In this document: positions 14,982 through 26,322 of the stretch, piece by piece
How the letters are laid out: each line of letters begins with the position of its first letter
Position numbering within the stretch: position 1 is the stretch's first letter
Assembly: GCA_017395245.1 (NCBI GenBank)
Contig: JAFPVR010000068.1
Coordinates: 1-64,000 of the forward strand
Reading direction: 5' to 3'
Length of the DNA stretch: 64,000 nt
Origin: Bacteroidales bacterium
GTDB lineage: Bacteria; Bacteroidota; Bacteroidia; Bacteroidales; WCHB1-69
Notes under the pieces: generated by a model
What the model was told of the DNA's origin: nothing
The model's input: only the letters and a program-made list of their open reading frames with translations
The model's database searches: none
Position numbers and translations under genes: made by a program

Positions 14982-16937
14982 ATGACGAAACAGACCTTAA
15001 CCGTGTTCCTGCTGATGCTGCCTGCTTTGCTTTTCGCACAGGCAGATGCGGATTCGCTGTTCCGGTTGTACGAGCAGAGCAGCGGGAGCCGGCAGAACGC
15101 CGTCGCCAACCAGCTGATCGACCAGTTCGTGCAGGAGGACCTCTACGACTGGCCCGTGCCCGAGCGCAAGTCCTCCGACCGCAAATTCAACGAGATGCTG
15201 GTCTATCTCGGAATGGGACTCTCCGAACTCGACTGCAGTCACTTTGCGCAGGCCGCTGAACTCGGGTTGAGGGCGGAGAAGCTGATTCCCAAGGATTCCC
15301 TGCGTTGGATGTCGAGCTGTTACGAGCTTCTCAATGTCGCCTACTTCCGGCAGGGAGAGTTCGTGAAGGCCCTTGACTATGCCCAGAAGGACTACGATGT
15401 GGGCGAGCAGCTTGGCGACGACCGCATCCGCAGCAGCGCCCTCAACACGCTGGCCGCCATCCACTGCTACACCAAACATCTCGACAAGGCCCTCGAATAC
15501 ATCAACCGCGCCATCGACATCGAGCGCAAAGGGAACGATGACCGGGCGCTGGCCATCCGTCTCGGTGTGAAATGCGAGATTCTGCTCTTGGCCGACCGTC
15601 CCGACGACGCCTTGGAGGCCATCGAGGAAGCCATTGAAATCGACCGCAAGGCCGGCCGGACCGAAAAAGTCGGCATCCGGCTGTCGCAGAAGTCCGACAT
15701 CTTCGCCAACAGACAGCGGTGGGAGGAGTGCCGCACCACCTGCCTGCAAGCGCTGGAAATCTTCGAACAAACAAACAATACGGTTGATAAAATCATCACC
15801 CTCAAACAGATAGGGGCTTGTGAGACGCAGTTGAAACTCTACGACGAAGCCGAGAGGCACCTGCTCGAAGGCGAGGCCCTCTGTCTGCAAACCGGTTTCC
15901 GTCCGCAGCTGTGCCGCATCCAGCGGAACCTGAGCGACCTCTACCGCGTGACCGGCCGTTTGGACAAGGCGATGGACTACTTGGAACGCTCGGTCGCGCT
16001 GAAAGACTCCCTCAACGAGGAACGCCAACAGAAGATCATCGGCGAGTACCAGCTACGCTTCGACCTCAAGGAGAAGGAACAGGAGGTGGAGATGCAACGC
16101 GAGGCCATCCATAGACGCAACATCATCGCCTATTCCCTGCTTGTGGTGTTCTTCTTAGCGGTGTTGTTGGCGATCTCGGGCTATCGGCTGGCCAAGGTCC
16201 GCCAGAAACGGAATGCCGAGTTGGAGGAGGCCAACCTCGTCAAAGACCGCTACTTCTCCATCATCTCCCACGACCTGAAGAATCCTGTGAAAGCCCAGAC
16301 CCAACTGCTCGGTCACTTGAGCGAGCACTACGACGAGGTGGATGACACGACAAAAAAGCGGCAGATCCAGGCCCTGAAAGAGTCGGGCGAGCATCTGAGC
16401 GAGCTGCTCACAAACCTGCTCGACTGGGCTTCAATTGAGAGCGGGCGGATGACGTGCAACCCCATCCGGGTCGATCTTGCCGCCGTGGTGCGCAAGTCCG
16501 TGAAAGTGGTGCAGACCGCTGCCGAAGGGAAGCAGGTCCGCATCGAGCCGCAGCTCATCGAGAACGGCTACGCCTTCACGGACCTCAACTGCGTGGAGAC
16601 CATCCTGCGAAACCTGCTCTCCAACGCCATCAAGTTCTCCCATCCCGGCGGCTCCGTTGAGGTGGTGACCGCACCTGACGGCGATCGCATCGCCCTCTCC
16701 GTGGTCGACCACGGCGTGGGAATGAACGACGAGCTGAAAGCCCGACTCTTCCGGAGACAAGACATTTCCACCTTGGGCACAAGAGAGGAGACCGGCACGG
16801 GACTCGGCCTCATTGTCTGTCACACCCTCGCCCAGCTGACCCATGCCGAACTCACCTTCGAGAGCGCACAGGGAACCGGCAGCACCTTCACCCTGCACCT
16901 CCCCACCAACGAATCATCCTTTAACACCGAACCTTGA
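14982..16937 (+). CDS. TPR-containing membrane sensor histidine kinase
   Basis: A 651-residue sensor kinase. A signal sequence/anchor lies at residues 1-19 (FLLMLPALLFAQ). A periplasmic array of TPR helices covers about 85-345 (ALDYAQKDYDVGEQLGDD, then ALEYINRAIDIERKGND). One membrane segment follows at about 381-403 (YSLLVVFFLAVLLAISGY), then a short coiled linker. The HisKA H-box is SIISHDLKNPV, with phospho-acceptor H430. The HATPase domain has N-box NLLSNAIKFSHPGG, G1 DHGVGM and G2 GTGLGL. The regulator gene starts six bases after the stop, so the two form one operon. TPR-fronted kinases are common in Bacteroidota and sense unknown signals. The neighbouring collagen-like locus is a possible target. 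Confidence 0.92.
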   Translation: MTKQTLTVFLLMLPALLFAQADADSLFRLYEQSSGSRQNAVANQLIDQFVQEDLYDWPVPERKSSDRKFNEMLVYLGMGLSELDCSHFAQAAELGLRAEKLIPKDSLRWMSSCYELLNVAYFRQGEFVKALDYAQKDYDVGEQLGDDRIRSSALNTLAAIHCYTKHLDKALEYINRAIDIERKGNDDRALAIRLGVKCEILLLADRPDDALEAIEEAIEIDRKAGRTEKVGIRLSQKSDIFANRQRWEECRTTCLQALEIFEQTNNTVDKIITLKQIGACETQLKLYDEAERHLLEGEALCLQTGFRPQLCRIQRNLSDLYRVTGRLDKAMDYLERSVALKDSLNEERQQKIIGEYQLRFDLKEKEQEVEMQREAIHRRNIIAYSLLVVFFLAVLLAISGYRLAKVRQKRNAELEEANLVKDRYFSIISHDLKNPVKAQTQLLGHLSEHYDEVDDTTKKRQIQALKESGEHLSELLTNLLDWASIESGRMTCNPIRVDLAAVVRKSVKVVQTAAEGKQVRIEPQLIENGYAFTDLNCVETILRNLLSNAIKFSHPGGSVEVVTAPDGDRIALSVVDHGVGMNDELKARLFRRQDISTLGTREETGTGLGLIVCHTLAQLTHAELTFESAQGTGSTFTLHLPTNESSFNTEP

Positions 16938-16943
16938 ACCATC

Positions 16944-17582
16944 ATGTCTCCCATCAAGATCCTATTAGTCGAAGACCAAATCCTCACCCGCATGGGCATG
17001 ACCATGGCGCTGAACCCGCGCACAGACTGCACCATCGTGGCGGAGGCCGGCTCCGTGCAGGAGGCCAAAGAACAACTCAAACATCTGCAGGAGGTGGATG
17101 TGGTGCTCCTCGACCTGCTCCTCCCCGACGGCGACGGGGCCGAAGTGGTGCAGTTCCTCCAACATCGCGGCTCCGACGTCAAGGTGCTGGTCATCTCCGC
17201 CAACACGAATAAGGAAACCATCCTTCATCTTGTGGACATGGGCATCTCGGGGTTCATCAGCAAGTATGCCGACATCCCCACCTTGGTCGCCGCCATCCAC
17301 TCCGTTTACAACGGCATCGAGTACTTCGGGCAGGACGTCTCCGAAATCATCCATGCCGTCTCCACCGCCAAAGAACATGCCGAGGACCTCTTCACCGACC
17401 GGGAAATGGACATCGTGAAGCTGTGTGCCAAGGGGCTGAGCGTAAAGCAGATCGCCGATGAATTGAACATCAGTGCGCGCACCGTGGAAACCCACAAGAA
17501 CAATATCTTCAAAAAGTTAGGCTTCAACAGTACCAGCGAGCTCATCCGTTGGGTCTTCGAACACGGGATTGTGCGGAACTGA
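16944..17582 (+). CDS. Response regulator, receiver plus LuxR-type helix-turn-helix
   Basis: The 212-residue protein has a receiver domain (residues 1-120) with acidic pair E10/D11, phospho-acceptor D57 in VVLLDLLLPDGDG, and a conserved Lys in GFISKYAD. A NarL/FixJ-type HTH follows at about 148-210 (LTDRE-like FTDREMDIVKLCAKGLSVKQ, then ISARTVETHKNNIFKKLG). It is the cytoplasmic partner of the kinase encoded six bases upstream. It should bind DNA as a dimer on phosphorylation. The first open promoter downstream belongs to the T9SS-sorted/collagen-like pair, a plausible target by proximity only. Confidence 0.93.
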   Translation: MSPIKILLVEDQILTRMGMTMALNPRTDCTIVAEAGSVQEAKEQLKHLQEVDVVLLDLLLPDGDGAEVVQFLQHRGSDVKVLVISANTNKETILHLVDMGISGFISKYADIPTLVAAIHSVYNGIEYFGQDVSEIIHAVSTAKEHAEDLFTDREMDIVKLCAKGLSVKQIADELNISARTVETHKNNIFKKLGFNSTSELIRWVFEHGIVRN

Positions 17583-17632
17583 CCTGCGAACAAAGGCAAC
17601 AGGCAACAGGCAAACAACCCAAAAAATACGCT

Positions 17633-17679
17633 TATACTCAGCGGAAAGTATCAAAATTTTGCACTTTCCGCTGAGTATA
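17633..17679 (+). terminator. Long perfect hairpin after the kinase-regulator operon
   Basis: TATACTCAGCGGAAAGT and ACTTTCCGCTGAGTATA are perfect 17-bp arms around a 13-base loop, followed after GACCTG by TTTTT. The stem is longer than usual for a terminator and would also work on the other strand weakly. Confidence 0.65.
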
Positions 17680-17743
17680 GACCTGTTTTTATCTACCCTG
17701 ACATACATAACTGATTGAACAACAACAACAAATAAACCCGACC

Positions 17744-17771
17744 GTAGAGACGCAAAATTTTGCGTCTCTAC
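17744..17771. repeat. GTAGAGACG palindrome, AAAATTTT core
   Basis: A perfect 28-bp palindrome with arms GTAGAGACGCAAAA. An identical copy is at 60240-60267. Confidence 0.92.
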
Positions 17772-17774
17772 ATT

Positions 17775-17800
17775 GAGACGCCATAATATGACGTCTCTAC
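17775..17800. repeat. GTAGAGACG-family palindrome, CATAATATG core
   Basis: GAGACGC-CATAATATG-ACGTCTCTAC directly after the previous copy. From here to 18002 there is AT-rich DNA with a promoter and no gene. Confidence 0.85.
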
Positions 17801-17953
17801 ATTGAACTTGGAACCATCCTCCTACGTAAATTTACGTATTTTTTTTGTTATCAACAACTTATCAACATATATCTTGCTGATAGCCAGCATTTTGTTATTT
17901 ACTCGCATATATATGCAAAAAAAAAGCCGTACGAACCATAAAAGTATTTTTTT

Positions 17954-17961
17954 TAATTTTG
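17954..17961 (+). promoter_or_regulatory. -7 promoter element of the T9SS/collagen-like pair
   Basis: TAATTTTG 42 bases before the ATG at 18003, inside strongly AT-rich DNA. Confidence 0.6.
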
Positions 17962-18002
17962 CAGTGCGTATTATGAATAATAGTATCATTAAATTTACCA
18001 AT

Positions 18003-18488
18003 ATGAAAAAGTTTTACATTTTCCTGTGTTTCTGTACGTTAAGCGTTTTTGCTTTCGGACAGTCGGCCATCGTGCCCGTGGGCGGTGACGCGCAAGGCGC
18101 TGCCGGCAGCGTGAGTTACACCGTTGGACAGGTGGTCACCCAGACCGCCGCCAACAGCAACGGATCCATCTCCGTGGCCGAAGGTGTGCAACAACCCTAC
18201 GAGATCCAGACGGTGGGCGTCAACGACTACCCGATGATCACCCTCAATGCCAAGGTCTACCCCAACCCGACCGAGAACATGGCCCAGCTCGAGCTTAACG
18301 GCTTCGAACTGCCCGCCGACGGTCTGCAGGCCAACCTCTTCGACAGCAAGGGCAAGCTTTTGCAACGCATCCCTGTCACCGGTGACGTCACCGAGTTCCA
18401 CATCGGCCAATACGCCACCGGCACCTACTACCTCGAACTTCGCCACGGCGAACAATCCATCAAAACCTTCAAGGTCGTCCGCAAATAA
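18003..18488 (+). CDS. Small secreted protein with T9SS type A sorting domain
   Basis: From the ATG at 18003 the protein is 161 residues. A signal peptide covers 1-19 (FLCFCTLSVFAFGQ). A short beta-rich stretch (SVSYTVGQVVTQTAANSNG) follows. The C-terminal ~75 residues fit the T9SS type A sorting domain: KVYPNPTENMAQLEL, a middle GKLLQRIPV strand, then GTYYLELRHGEQSIKTFKVVRK. Such domains are recognised for export across the outer membrane and surface attachment. It is almost only a sorting domain, and lies 34 bases before a 2485-residue surface protein that lacks one. The longer frame from a TTG at 17802 crosses a palindrome and the promoter and was not used. Confidence 0.88.
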   Translation: MKKFYIFLCFCTLSVFAFGQSAIVPVGGDAQGAAGSVSYTVGQVVTQTAANSNGSISVAEGVQQPYEIQTVGVNDYPMITLNAKVYPNPTENMAQLELNGFELPADGLQANLFDSKGKLLQRIPVTGDVTEFHIGQYATGTYYLELRHGEQSIKTFKVVRK

Positions 18489-18522
18489 CGAATAATCAAT
18501 TCTTTCATTAAATCATATTATT

Positions 18523-21500
18523 ATGAAAAAGATTTACCTATTCATCACGATGCTGGTGCTCTGCGTGGCGAGCGTGTTCGCCCAGGCGCCAGAGAAGTTC
18601 AGCTACCAGGCGGTGGTTCGCAACGCGAGCAACCAGCTGGTGACGAACGCGAACGTGGGCGTGCGCGTGAGCGTGCTGCAAGGCTCGACTTACGGCGCGG
18701 CCGTGTATGTGGAGACACATACCGTGACCACCAACGCCAACGGTCTGTTGACCCTCGAGATTGGTGACGGCACCGTGCAAAACGGCAGTGTCGCCGGCAT
18801 CGACTGGGGTAACGGTCCGTATTTCCTCAAAACGGAGATCGACCCCAACGGCGGCACGAACTACTCCGTGACCTCGACGCAGCAGATGCTGAGCGTGCCC
18901 TACGCTCTCTACGCTGCCGAGGCCGGCAATGTGCCCGCCTTCGCGGTGACCCCCACCGACACCGGCTATGTGTTGGTGCTCACCCCTGCGGGCGGCACTC
19001 CCCAAACCTATGTCCTGCGCAACGGCGTTGACGGACAAGACGGTGCCCAAGGCCCTGCCGGTCCCGCCGGTCCTGCTGGTCCTGCCGGTCAACAAGGTCC
19101 CCAAGGTGACCAAGGTCCTGCCGGCCAACAAGGTCCGCAAGGTGATCAAGGCCCTGCCGGCCAACAAGGCCCGCAAGGTGACCAAGGTCCTGCCGGTGCT
19201 GCCGGCCAGGATGGCTTCTCCCCGATTGTGAACACGACCCACGCTGGCGACAGCACGGTTGTGACGATTACAGATGCTACCGGTCCTCACACGTTTGTGA
19301 TTCATGACGGCGCCCAAGGCCCGCAAGGCGAGCAAGGTATCCAAGGTGAACAAGGTATTCAGGGTATCCAAGGTGAGACTGGTCCCGCAGGCCCCGCTGG
19401 TAAAGGCATCACCAACATTGTCGGCCCCTCTGTGAACGGTCTTGCGAAGACCTATACGATTGTTTATTCGGATGGTACAACCTCTGAATTCACCGTGAAC
19501 GACGGTGCCCCCGGCGCTGATGGTGCTGATGGCGCTGACGGCGCTGACGGAACCCAGGGCCCGCAAGGCCCTGCCGGTGCTCCCGGTCAGGATGGTCGCG
19601 GTATCGTTTCCATCACCGGTCCCGTGCAGAGCACGACCAATCCCCTCCAGCAAATCTACACCATCAACTATACGACTGGCGAGCCCACCACCTTCACGGT
19701 GACAAACGGTGCTAACGGTCAGGACGGTGCCAACGGCACGAACGGCACGAACGGCCAAGATGGCCAGGACGGTTTCTCCCCGGTCGTCACGACGGTCTCT
19801 GCCGGCGACAGCACGGTGGTGACCATCACGGACGCCACCGGCCCGCACGCTTTCGTCATTCGCAACGGTGCTGACGGTGCTCCCGGCCTGAACGGTCAGG
19901 ATGGCACGAACGGCACAAACGGTACGAACGGCCAGGATGGTCAGGACGGTTTCTCTCCTATTGTGAACGTGGTTTCGGCAAGCGACAGCACGGTAGTAAC
20001 CATCACGGACGCCAACGGCCCGCACGCTTTTGTTATCTATAACGGTACCAACGGTCAGGACGGTGTTCAAGGCCCGCAAGGTGAGCCAGGTGCTGCCGGT
20101 GCCCCCGGTGCTGCTGGCCAGGACGGTCGCGGTATTGTGGAGATTACCGGTCCGCTGAGCAGCAACAATGTTGACACCTACACCATCCACTACAGTGACA
20201 ACACCACTTCTACTTTTACAGTGACCAACGGCCTTGACGGCACGGCTGCCGCAGCTGGCACAGGCATTGACTCCATCGTCAAGACCGGCACGGCTGACAA
20301 TGTCGATAGCTATACTATATTCTATAGTAACAACACCACCTCCACCTACACGGTAACAAACGGTATTAACGGTACCAATGGTACGAACGGTACTAACGGC
20401 ACGGACGGCACGAACGGTGCTGACGGCCGCGGCATCGTGAACATCACCGGTCCGCTGAGCAACGAGAATGTTGACACCTACACCATCCTGTACAGTGACA
20501 GCACCACAAGCACCTTCACGGTGACCAACGGTGTCGATGGTGTCAACGGTACCAACGGCACCAACGGTCGCGGTATCTCCAGCATCGAGTTGGTCAACAC
20601 CGTGGGCAACGTGAAGACCTACAAGATCAACTTCGACGACGGCGCCTCCTACACCTACGACGTGGCTGACGGCGCACAAGGTGAGCAAGGTTCCACTGGT
20701 CCTGCCGGTCCTCAAGGCAAGAGCATCTCTTCCGTTGTGTTGGACAGCCAGGATGCGACGAGCAGCACCTACAAGGTGATGCTTGAGGACAACACCTCCG
20801 CCGGCACCTTCACGGTGTTGAACGGCCAGAACGGTGTCTCCCCGACGATGACCGTGACCCAGTCCGGCACGAACATCATTATCGCCTGGACGGATGCTGA
20901 AGGTTCTCACAGCCAGACCATCCAGACGGTCACTGGCGGCGAGGCCACGCAGCAGCAGGCTAACTGGACGGAGACCGACCCGACGGCTGTCACCTATATC
21001 CAGAACAAACCGACTCTCGCCCCCGTGGCCACGAGCGGCAACTACAGTGACCTGACCGGCACACCGACCATCCCGACGCAAACAAGCCAGTTGGAGAACA
21101 ACAGCGGCTTCATCACCGCTGCGGAAGTTCCCGCGCAGGTGAACGCCGACTGGAATGCTACCTCCGGTGCGGCCGAGATTCTCAACAAGCCGACTATCCC
21201 GACGCAGACGAGCCAGCTGACCAACAACAGCGGCTTCATTACCGCTGCGGACATCCCCGCTGAGACCGACCCGACGGTGAACAACGCTACCATCACCATT
21301 CAAAAGAATGGCACCACGGTGGAAACTTTCACCACTAACCAAAACGCTGACAAGACTGTGAACATCACCGTTCCGACCACCGTGGCCGAGATGACCGACG
21401 CCGCCCAGTATGCGAAATTGACGGACATCCCCGCACAAGTGAATGCTGACTGGAACGCCACGACCGGTGCTGCCGAGATTCTCAACAAGCCCACTATCCC

Positions 21501-24500
21501 GACACAGACGAGCCAGCTGACCAACAACAGCGGCTTCATCACTGCTGCGGACGTTCCCGCGCAGGTGAATGCCGACTGGAATGCTACTTCAGGTGCAGCT
21601 CAGATCTTGAACAAGCCGACCATCCCGGCCGCGCAAGTGAACGCCGACTGGAATGCTACCTCTGGTGCGGCCGAGATTCTGAATAAGCCCACTATTTCTG
21701 AGATCCAGATCCAGAGCATCAGCCACGACACGATGTATTTCACCAACGGTACCTACGCGGTGATGTCAGCCGACTGGGACAACATTGAAAACAAGCCTGC
21801 ATTCTCAACGGTGGCTTTCAGCAATGACTACAACGACCTCAGTAATCTGCCTGACACCATCAGTCACTTCATCAATGACAAGGGCTATATCACCCTCGCC
21901 GAAGTTCCTGCGCAGGTGCAGAGCGACTGGTTTGAGACCGACCCCACCTCTCCCGCCTACATCCTGAATGCCCCCAACATGGACAACTACCTCACCACGG
22001 CTGACATGAGCAACTATGTAACCAAGACGGATGATGAAACTGTGGGTGGCCAGAAGACCTTTACGGACTATACCACTTTTGACGGGAATGCTGAATTCAA
22101 CGAAACAACCTATTTTGATAATTTTGCCTATTTCAACGAAAACACCTATTTCAATGATTATGTGGCATTCTACAATGATATCTATGTCAGCAACTACACT
22201 GGTCGCTTAAGAGTTCCTTCCGTGCTGCAAAGTATCACTGATGACGGTACATTCAACATATCGGACAAACAAGGAGGCAACTCTTGTAACAATGCGGTGA
22301 ATTTCTGTGATTTGGAGACAGTCTATCAGAATTTGTTGACCAAGTTTAACAACATGAATGACCAGATTGATGACCTTCTTGACAGCATCAACAAGCTGAA
22401 CAAGGAAATCAACACTCCGAAGGACGGCGAGCCCTGCCCGAACAACCCGACTGTGGTTGACTATGATGGTAATAAGTACTCCACTGTTCGTATTGGTAAC
22501 CAATGCTGGATGCGTGAAAACCTCCGCGTGCTCCATTGGCCTAATGGAACAGCAGTTACATCTTATGGCACTCCGAGCATCGGAGCTGAATTAGCAGGTT
22601 ATAATTATACTTCATTTAATGAAATCATGGCCAATTCTTCAGCAACGGCTACTTCGGCGGCGACCCAAGGTATTTGTCCTAATGGTTGGCGTGTGCCTTC
22701 TGATGCCGATATGAATGAGTTAATAACCTATTCCAATTACAAGGCGAATAATGCTGGAAAAGCGTTAAGAGCAACGTATGGTTGGGGGAGCAGTGCAACC
22801 TATGCAGAGGGTACTAACGAGCTGGGCTTTTCCGCTGTTCCTAATTCGGGGACTTATCTTCAGTTAGCCACAACGGAGGAAAACGAATGGGACATGACCC
22901 TTTCTAATGATTTGCATGATTATTCGGGTAGTTACGGTACTAATATGGCTGTCCGCTGTATCCGTGCCAACGGCAACGGTGAAGAAATGACCATCCAAAA
23001 GCCTACCGTGGAGACGAATCCGGCCAACAGTACCAATATCTATAACGTAAACGTTTCCGGCACCTCGGTTACCCTTAATATCAAGCCCGGTGTGATTACG
23101 GAGAATGACAATAGCGTTCCTTCCTTGACCGATCTGGTTGAATACGGCTTTATTTACAGTTCCAGTGCCTCTACCGCCTCCACACTAGTAATCGGCGGAT
23201 CGGGTGTGACGAAGAAATACACCACGGTTTCCGCACAACCCTCTACCTACCCGGTGAATATCGGCTCAAGTGCAAGCAGCGACAATTACTATGTTTCTGG
23301 CTTGACTTCCGGCACCAAGTATTACTACCGCGCTTACGCCATCAGCGGAGTGGGTACTGCCTACGGCGAGGTCAAGTCTTTCACCGCCCAGTCAGATCCC
23401 AACTCCTGTAAGTCGAAGCTCGGCAGCACCTACCCTGATAATGTCTCGTATGACGGGCACGTCTATCCCACGGTCGCCCTCGGCTCACAGTGCTGGTTGG
23501 GCAGCAATTTGCATACCACAACTGGTCTCAGTAGCAGCAACTATCATTATGTTGGTTCTGTTTCCGGATATGTTTACGACTGGGTCGGTTCTATGAAAGG
23601 AACAGCCTCTACTACGCTTCCCGTGCGAGGCATCTGTCCCTCTGGCTGGCACATCCCCACCACTGCTGAGTTTGCTACGCTGAAGAGTTATGTGGAGGGG
23701 CAAAGCGAATACCAGTGTAACAGTACTTCTGCCAATATCGCCAAGGCGTTGGCTTACACCTCTGGTTGGAATAGCAGTACCGCGACCTGTGCTCCGGGTA
23801 ATAATTTGAGTACGAACAATGACACCCACTTCGGTGCATACGGAGCAGGTTATTATTCTTCTGACGGAACACAGTACGCTTACAAAGAATATGCTAGATT
23901 CAGAACCACCACAGAAGGTGCATTGTATTATCTGACGTACAATTCTCCCACATTTTCTTATGGCACTGGCTTTGGTTCTACCTTCCAGTATTCCGTGCGC
24001 TGCATTTACGGTGGTGCCGCTCCGACCGTGGCTACCGCATCAAGCACTCCCACAGCGAGCGTGCACAGCGTCACCGGCCTATCAGGCAATGTTGATAACA
24101 ACGGCGGAAATACTATCACTGCAAGAGGTATAGTCTATTCTTCAAGTACCAACACCCCGACCGTGGGCGCCTCCGGTTGCTATACCATTACCGCCACCGC
24201 CGGTACAGGCACTTTCTCGGTAGACCAGTCAAGCGGTCTTACTTTAGGCACCACTTATTACTACCGCGCATACGCTACCAATAGCGTAGGCACCACCTAT
24301 GGTGAGGTGAAGTCTTTCACCACCAAGGCTACGGCTACGGTTTCCAATTATGGTTACGGTCCCGGTACGACCTCTGCTTCGCTCACTGCTACAATCTCCA
24401 GCACTGGTGCAGGCACCATTACGACCTGTGGATTTGACCTGCAACAAAGCACGGATGGAGGTACCACTTGGACACATGTCAGTTATCCTACTGCGACCGT

Positions 24501-25980
24501 CGTACAAACAGGTAATTACACCGCTTCTGCCACCGGTCTGGAGTCAACTGGATACTATCGTTTCAAAGCCTATGTCAATCAAACCATTGATGGTGAGAGC
24601 CACACCTCATGGGCTCCCTCCTGGATGACCTTCCATACGAAAGGTACAGCTACCGTAACTACCACAAGTGCTGTGTATTCTGGAACTGGAACCACTTGGA
24701 CATATACCGGCAACGTTACCAACGTAGGTTACCCTGCTTACACGGAAAAAGGTTTTGTTGTAGGTAATTCCTCAAAACCCACTCCCACTGTGTCGGACTA
24801 CAGCTACAAATACCAAGTTAGCGGTACCAGCGAAGGTTCTTTCTCTTACTCCGATGGTTGGGGTTCTTCTTATGCAGGCAACACTTACTATATCCGTGCT
24901 TACGTAACCAACAGCCAAGGCACGACTTATGGTGCAATTAAGACAATCACCATCCCGAATGCACCGTCGATAACATGGAGTTCAACAGCCAATGAGTCTC
25001 CTTACTATTATAGTGCCAATGTCGGCAAGTATAACATTAATTTAAAAACGAACTGCACGAGTTACGGAGCTTCCTATTTGTCCTCGTCTCACCTGACAGA
25101 AAGAGGTTTGATTTTCACCTCCAGTTCTTCCGTTGCCTCCACGGCACCTACATCGGTACCTTCAACAACCTCTGCCAGTAATGCTGGTAGCCAATGGGTG
25201 AAATTCGCAGCTCCCAACGCCACGGATATTAGTATCAACATGACGGGTCTTTCCTCTAACACCACTTATTACATCTACACCTACGCCAAGAACGCTTGGG
25301 GAACAACAATCTCGTCCACCAAGAAAGTGGTGAAAACTCAGCTCCACTGCGGTGATCAACTGACAGATCAGGATGGTAACACTTATGGAACGACACTGAT
25401 TTCTGATGGTACGAACAAACAATGTTGGATAAGGACTAATCTTCAAGCTTACCACTATGACAACATTCAGGATTTCACGCCCAATAATACCACTGATGGC
25501 ACTGCTGCCACTGAAAAGACCGGAACAGGAAGCAGTTCCACAACAGCTCCGTATTACTATCGTCCGAACAATAATGGGGCAAATTATATGACTTATGGAC
25601 GCCTCTATAACTGGGCAGCGGCTGTTGGAAATGGCGTTGACAATTATCCGACTGGCTCAAACATGACTACCTCTTCTGGGAAAACCCAAGGTATGTGTCC
25701 GCGTGGATGGCATGTTCCCAGCCTTCAAGAATTGAACACGTGGAAGAGTATACTGAATTCATCTGACGAAATTTCAAAATTCAACCCAAGCTACGCAGGT
25801 TGTTATGCTGTGAGTGCATACAATTTTTTCAATGAGAGAAACTTCTTATGGACAATGAATTCGTATAGCACGACTAGCGCGTATGCTGGCTATATTTCGA
25901 ATACATCGACCAGAACAACCTACACTACGGATAAGTACATGGGTTATTCCGTGCGTTGTATCCAAGACATCAACTACTAA
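18523..25980 (+). CDS. Giant collagen-like surface protein with tail-fibre-like repeats and three FISUMP domains
   Basis: A 2485-residue protein. Layout: signal peptide 1-21 (VASVFAQ); conserved N-terminal domain 22-130 ([11 protein letters not shown], then [14 protein letters not shown]); collagen-like [15 protein letters not shown] tracts at about 171-231, 263-293 and 326-360. Several RGIV-ITGP...[17 protein letters not shown] beta modules lie between them, to about 770. Tail-fibre-like [20 protein letters not shown] repeats cover 813-1066. A TYF/AYF-rich beta stretch is at 1180-1227, and a coiled coil ([15 protein letters not shown]) at 1270-1297. FISUMP domains ([21 protein letters not shown], then SVRCI) lie at about 1304-1484, 1627-1830 and 2275-2485. 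Fibronectin-like [10 protein letters not shown] modules lie between them. There is no T9SS tail. It is probably an extended cell-surface fibre, co-transcribed with the T9SS-sorted protein upstream. A terminator follows. Confidence 0.9.
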   Translation: MKKIYLFITMLVLCVASVFAQAPEKFSYQAVVRNASNQLVTNANVGVRVSVLQGSTYGAAVYVETHTVTTNANGLLTLEIGDGTVQNGSVAGIDWGNGPYFLKTEIDPNGGTNYSVTSTQQMLSVPYALYAAEAGNVPAFAVTPTDTGYVLVLTPAGGTPQTYVLRNGVDGQDGAQGPAGPAGPAGPAGQQGPQGDQGPAGQQGPQGDQGPAGQQGPQGDQGPAGAAGQDGFSPIVNTTHAGDSTVVTITDATGPHTFVIHDGAQGPQGEQGIQGEQGIQGIQGETGPAGPAGKGITNIVGPSVNGLAKTYTIVYSDGTTSEFTVNDGAPGADGADGADGADGTQGPQGPAGAPGQDGRGIVSITGPVQSTTNPLQQIYTINYTTGEPTTFTVTNGANGQDGANGTNGTNGQDGQDGFSPVVTTVSAGDSTVVTITDATGPHAFVIRNGADGAPGLNGQDGTNGTNGTNGQDGQDGFSPIVNVVSASDSTVVTITDANGPHAFVIYNGTNGQDGVQGPQGEPGAAGAPGAAGQDGRGIVEITGPLSSNNVDTYTIHYSDNTTSTFTVTNGLDGTAAAAGTGIDSIVKTGTADNVDSYTIFYSNNTTSTYTVTNGINGTNGTNGTNGTDGTNGADGRGIVNITGPLSNENVDTYTILYSDSTTSTFTVTNGVDGVNGTNGTNGRGISSIELVNTVGNVKTYKINFDDGASYTYDVADGAQGEQGSTGPAGPQGKSISSVVLDSQDATSSTYKVMLEDNTSAGTFTVLNGQNGVSPTMTVTQSGTNIIIAWTDAEGSHSQTIQTVTGGEATQQQANWTETDPTAVTYIQNKPTLAPVATSGNYSDLTGTPTIPTQTSQLENNSGFITAAEVPAQVNADWNATSGAAEILNKPTIPTQTSQLTNNSGFITAADIPAETDPTVNNATITIQKNGTTVETFTTNQNADKTVNITVPTTVAEMTDAAQYAKLTDIPAQVNADWNATTGAAEILNKPTIPTQTSQLTNNSGFITAADVPAQVNADWNATSGAAQILNKPTIPAAQVNADWNATSGAAEILNKPTISEIQIQSISHDTMYFTNGTYAVMSADWDNIENKPAFSTVAFSNDYNDLSNLPDTISHFINDKGYITLAEVPAQVQSDWFETDPTSPAYILNAPNMDNYLTTADMSNYVTKTDDETVGGQKTFTDYTTFDGNAEFNETTYFDNFAYFNENTYFNDYVAFYNDIYVSNYTGRLRVPSVLQSITDDGTFNISDKQGGNSCNNAVNFCDLETVYQNLLTKFNNMNDQIDDLLDSINKLNKEINTPKDGEPCPNNPTVVDYDGNKYSTVRIGNQCWMRENLRVLHWPNGTAVTSYGTPSIGAELAGYNYTSFNEIMANSSATATSAATQGICPNGWRVPSDADMNELITYSNYKANNAGKALRATYGWGSSATYAEGTNELGFSAVPNSGTYLQLATTEENEWDMTLSNDLHDYSGSYGTNMAVRCIRANGNGEEMTIQKPTVETNPANSTNIYNVNVSGTSVTLNIKPGVITENDNSVPSLTDLVEYGFIYSSSASTASTLVIGGSGVTKKYTTVSAQPSTYPVNIGSSASSDNYYVSGLTSGTKYYYRAYAISGVGTAYGEVKSFTAQSDPNSCKSKLGSTYPDNVSYDGHVYPTVALGSQCWLGSNLHTTTGLSSSNYHYVGSVSGYVYDWVGSMKGTASTTLPVRGICPSGWHIPTTAEFATLKSYVEGQSEYQCNSTSANIAKALAYTSGWNSSTATCAPGNNLSTNNDTHFGAYGAGYYSSDGTQYAYKEYARFRTTTEGALYYLTYNSPTFSYGTGFGSTFQYSVRCIYGGAAPTVATASSTPTASVHSVTGLSGNVDNNGGNTITARGIVYSSSTNTPTVGASGCYTITATAGTGTFSVDQSSGLTLGTTYYYRAYATNSVGTTYGEVKSFTTKATATVSNYGYGPGTTSASLTATISSTGAGTITTCGFDLQQSTDGGTTWTHVSYPTATVVQTGNYTASATGLESTGYYRFKAYVNQTIDGESHTSWAPSWMTFHTKGTATVTTTSAVYSGTGTTWTYTGNVTNVGYPAYTEKGFVVGNSSKPTPTVSDYSYKYQVSGTSEGSFSYSDGWGSSYAGNTYYIRAYVTNSQGTTYGAIKTITIPNAPSITWSSTANESPYYYSANVGKYNINLKTNCTSYGASYLSSSHLTERGLIFTSSSSVASTAPTSVPSTTSASNAGSQWVKFAAPNATDISINMTGLSSNTTYYIYTYAKNAWGTTISSTKKVVKTQLHCGDQLTDQDGNTYGTTLISDGTNKQCWIRTNLQAYHYDNIQDFTPNNTTDGTAATEKTGTGSSSTTAPYYYRPNNNGANYMTYGRLYNWAAAVGNGVDNYPTGSNMTTSSGKTQGMCPRGWHVPSLQELNTWKSILNSSDEISKFNPSYAGCYAVSAYNFFNERNFLWTMNSYSTTSAYAGYISNTSTRTTYTTDKYMGYSVRCIQDINY

Positions 25981-26010
25981 TCGATTCTACAACAATACGC
26001 AAATAATCGA

Positions 26011-26046
26011 AACGGCTTCCTCGGAAACGGGGGAGCCGTTTTTTTA
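26011..26046 (+). terminator. Terminator after the collagen-like gene
   Basis: AACGGCTTCC and GGAGCCGTT pair with one bulge and are followed by seven or more T. An AATGATGAATG word tract (26047-26075) comes next. The remaining DNA to 26221 is AT-rich with no gene. Confidence 0.8.
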
Positions 26047-26221
26047 ATGCTGAATGATGAATGATGAATGATGAATAGTTGTCCAATGTTGTCAGGGTTG
26101 TCGTAAAAACACGGCTTGTGCAAGTTTTGTACGGTTATGTGCAGAAAACAGATAGTTAATTGCATAAAAAGCGAATTGAAAAATAATTTTAACCAATCGA
26201 CGCGTTGTATTGAAAAAAGTG

Positions 26222-26229
26222 TATTTTTG
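26222..26229 (+). promoter_or_regulatory. -7 promoter element of the DUF5618-like gene
   Basis: TATTTTTG about 94 bases before the ATG. The leader contains the palindrome at 26244-26283. Confidence 0.65.
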
Positions 26230-26243
26230 CGGCGGCAAATATT

Positions 26244-26283
26244 GTAGAGACGCACGGCCGTGCGTCTGGCCGTGCGTCTCTAC
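26244..26283. repeat. GTAGAGACG palindrome with internally duplicated core
   Basis: 40 bp. The usual arms GTAGAGACG/CGTCTCTAC enclose CACGGCCGTGCGTCTGGCCG, in which the GGCCGTGCGTCT part is duplicated. It lies in the 5' leader of the DUF5618-like gene. Confidence 0.85.
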
Positions 26284-26322
26284 GGAACCAACACCTAAAC
26301 CTAAAACCTAAAGGAATAAAAT

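Noticed and set aside
17802-18002. N-terminal extension of the T9SS-sorted small protein from a TTG start
   Set aside because: It would start inside a palindrome and precede the -7 element; the ATG at 18003 gives a proper signal peptide.
19034-19215. Collagen-coding DNA repeats as a mobile or CRISPR-type repeat
   Set aside because: The repeats are in frame Gly-X-Y codons with synonymous variation, explained by the protein.
18538-21438. A 966-codon open frame on the minus strand opposite the collagen-like region
   Set aside because: It mirrors the biased Gly/Thr/Asn codons of the plus-strand repeats, has no signal or domain, no promoter, and lies wholly inside a well-supported gene.
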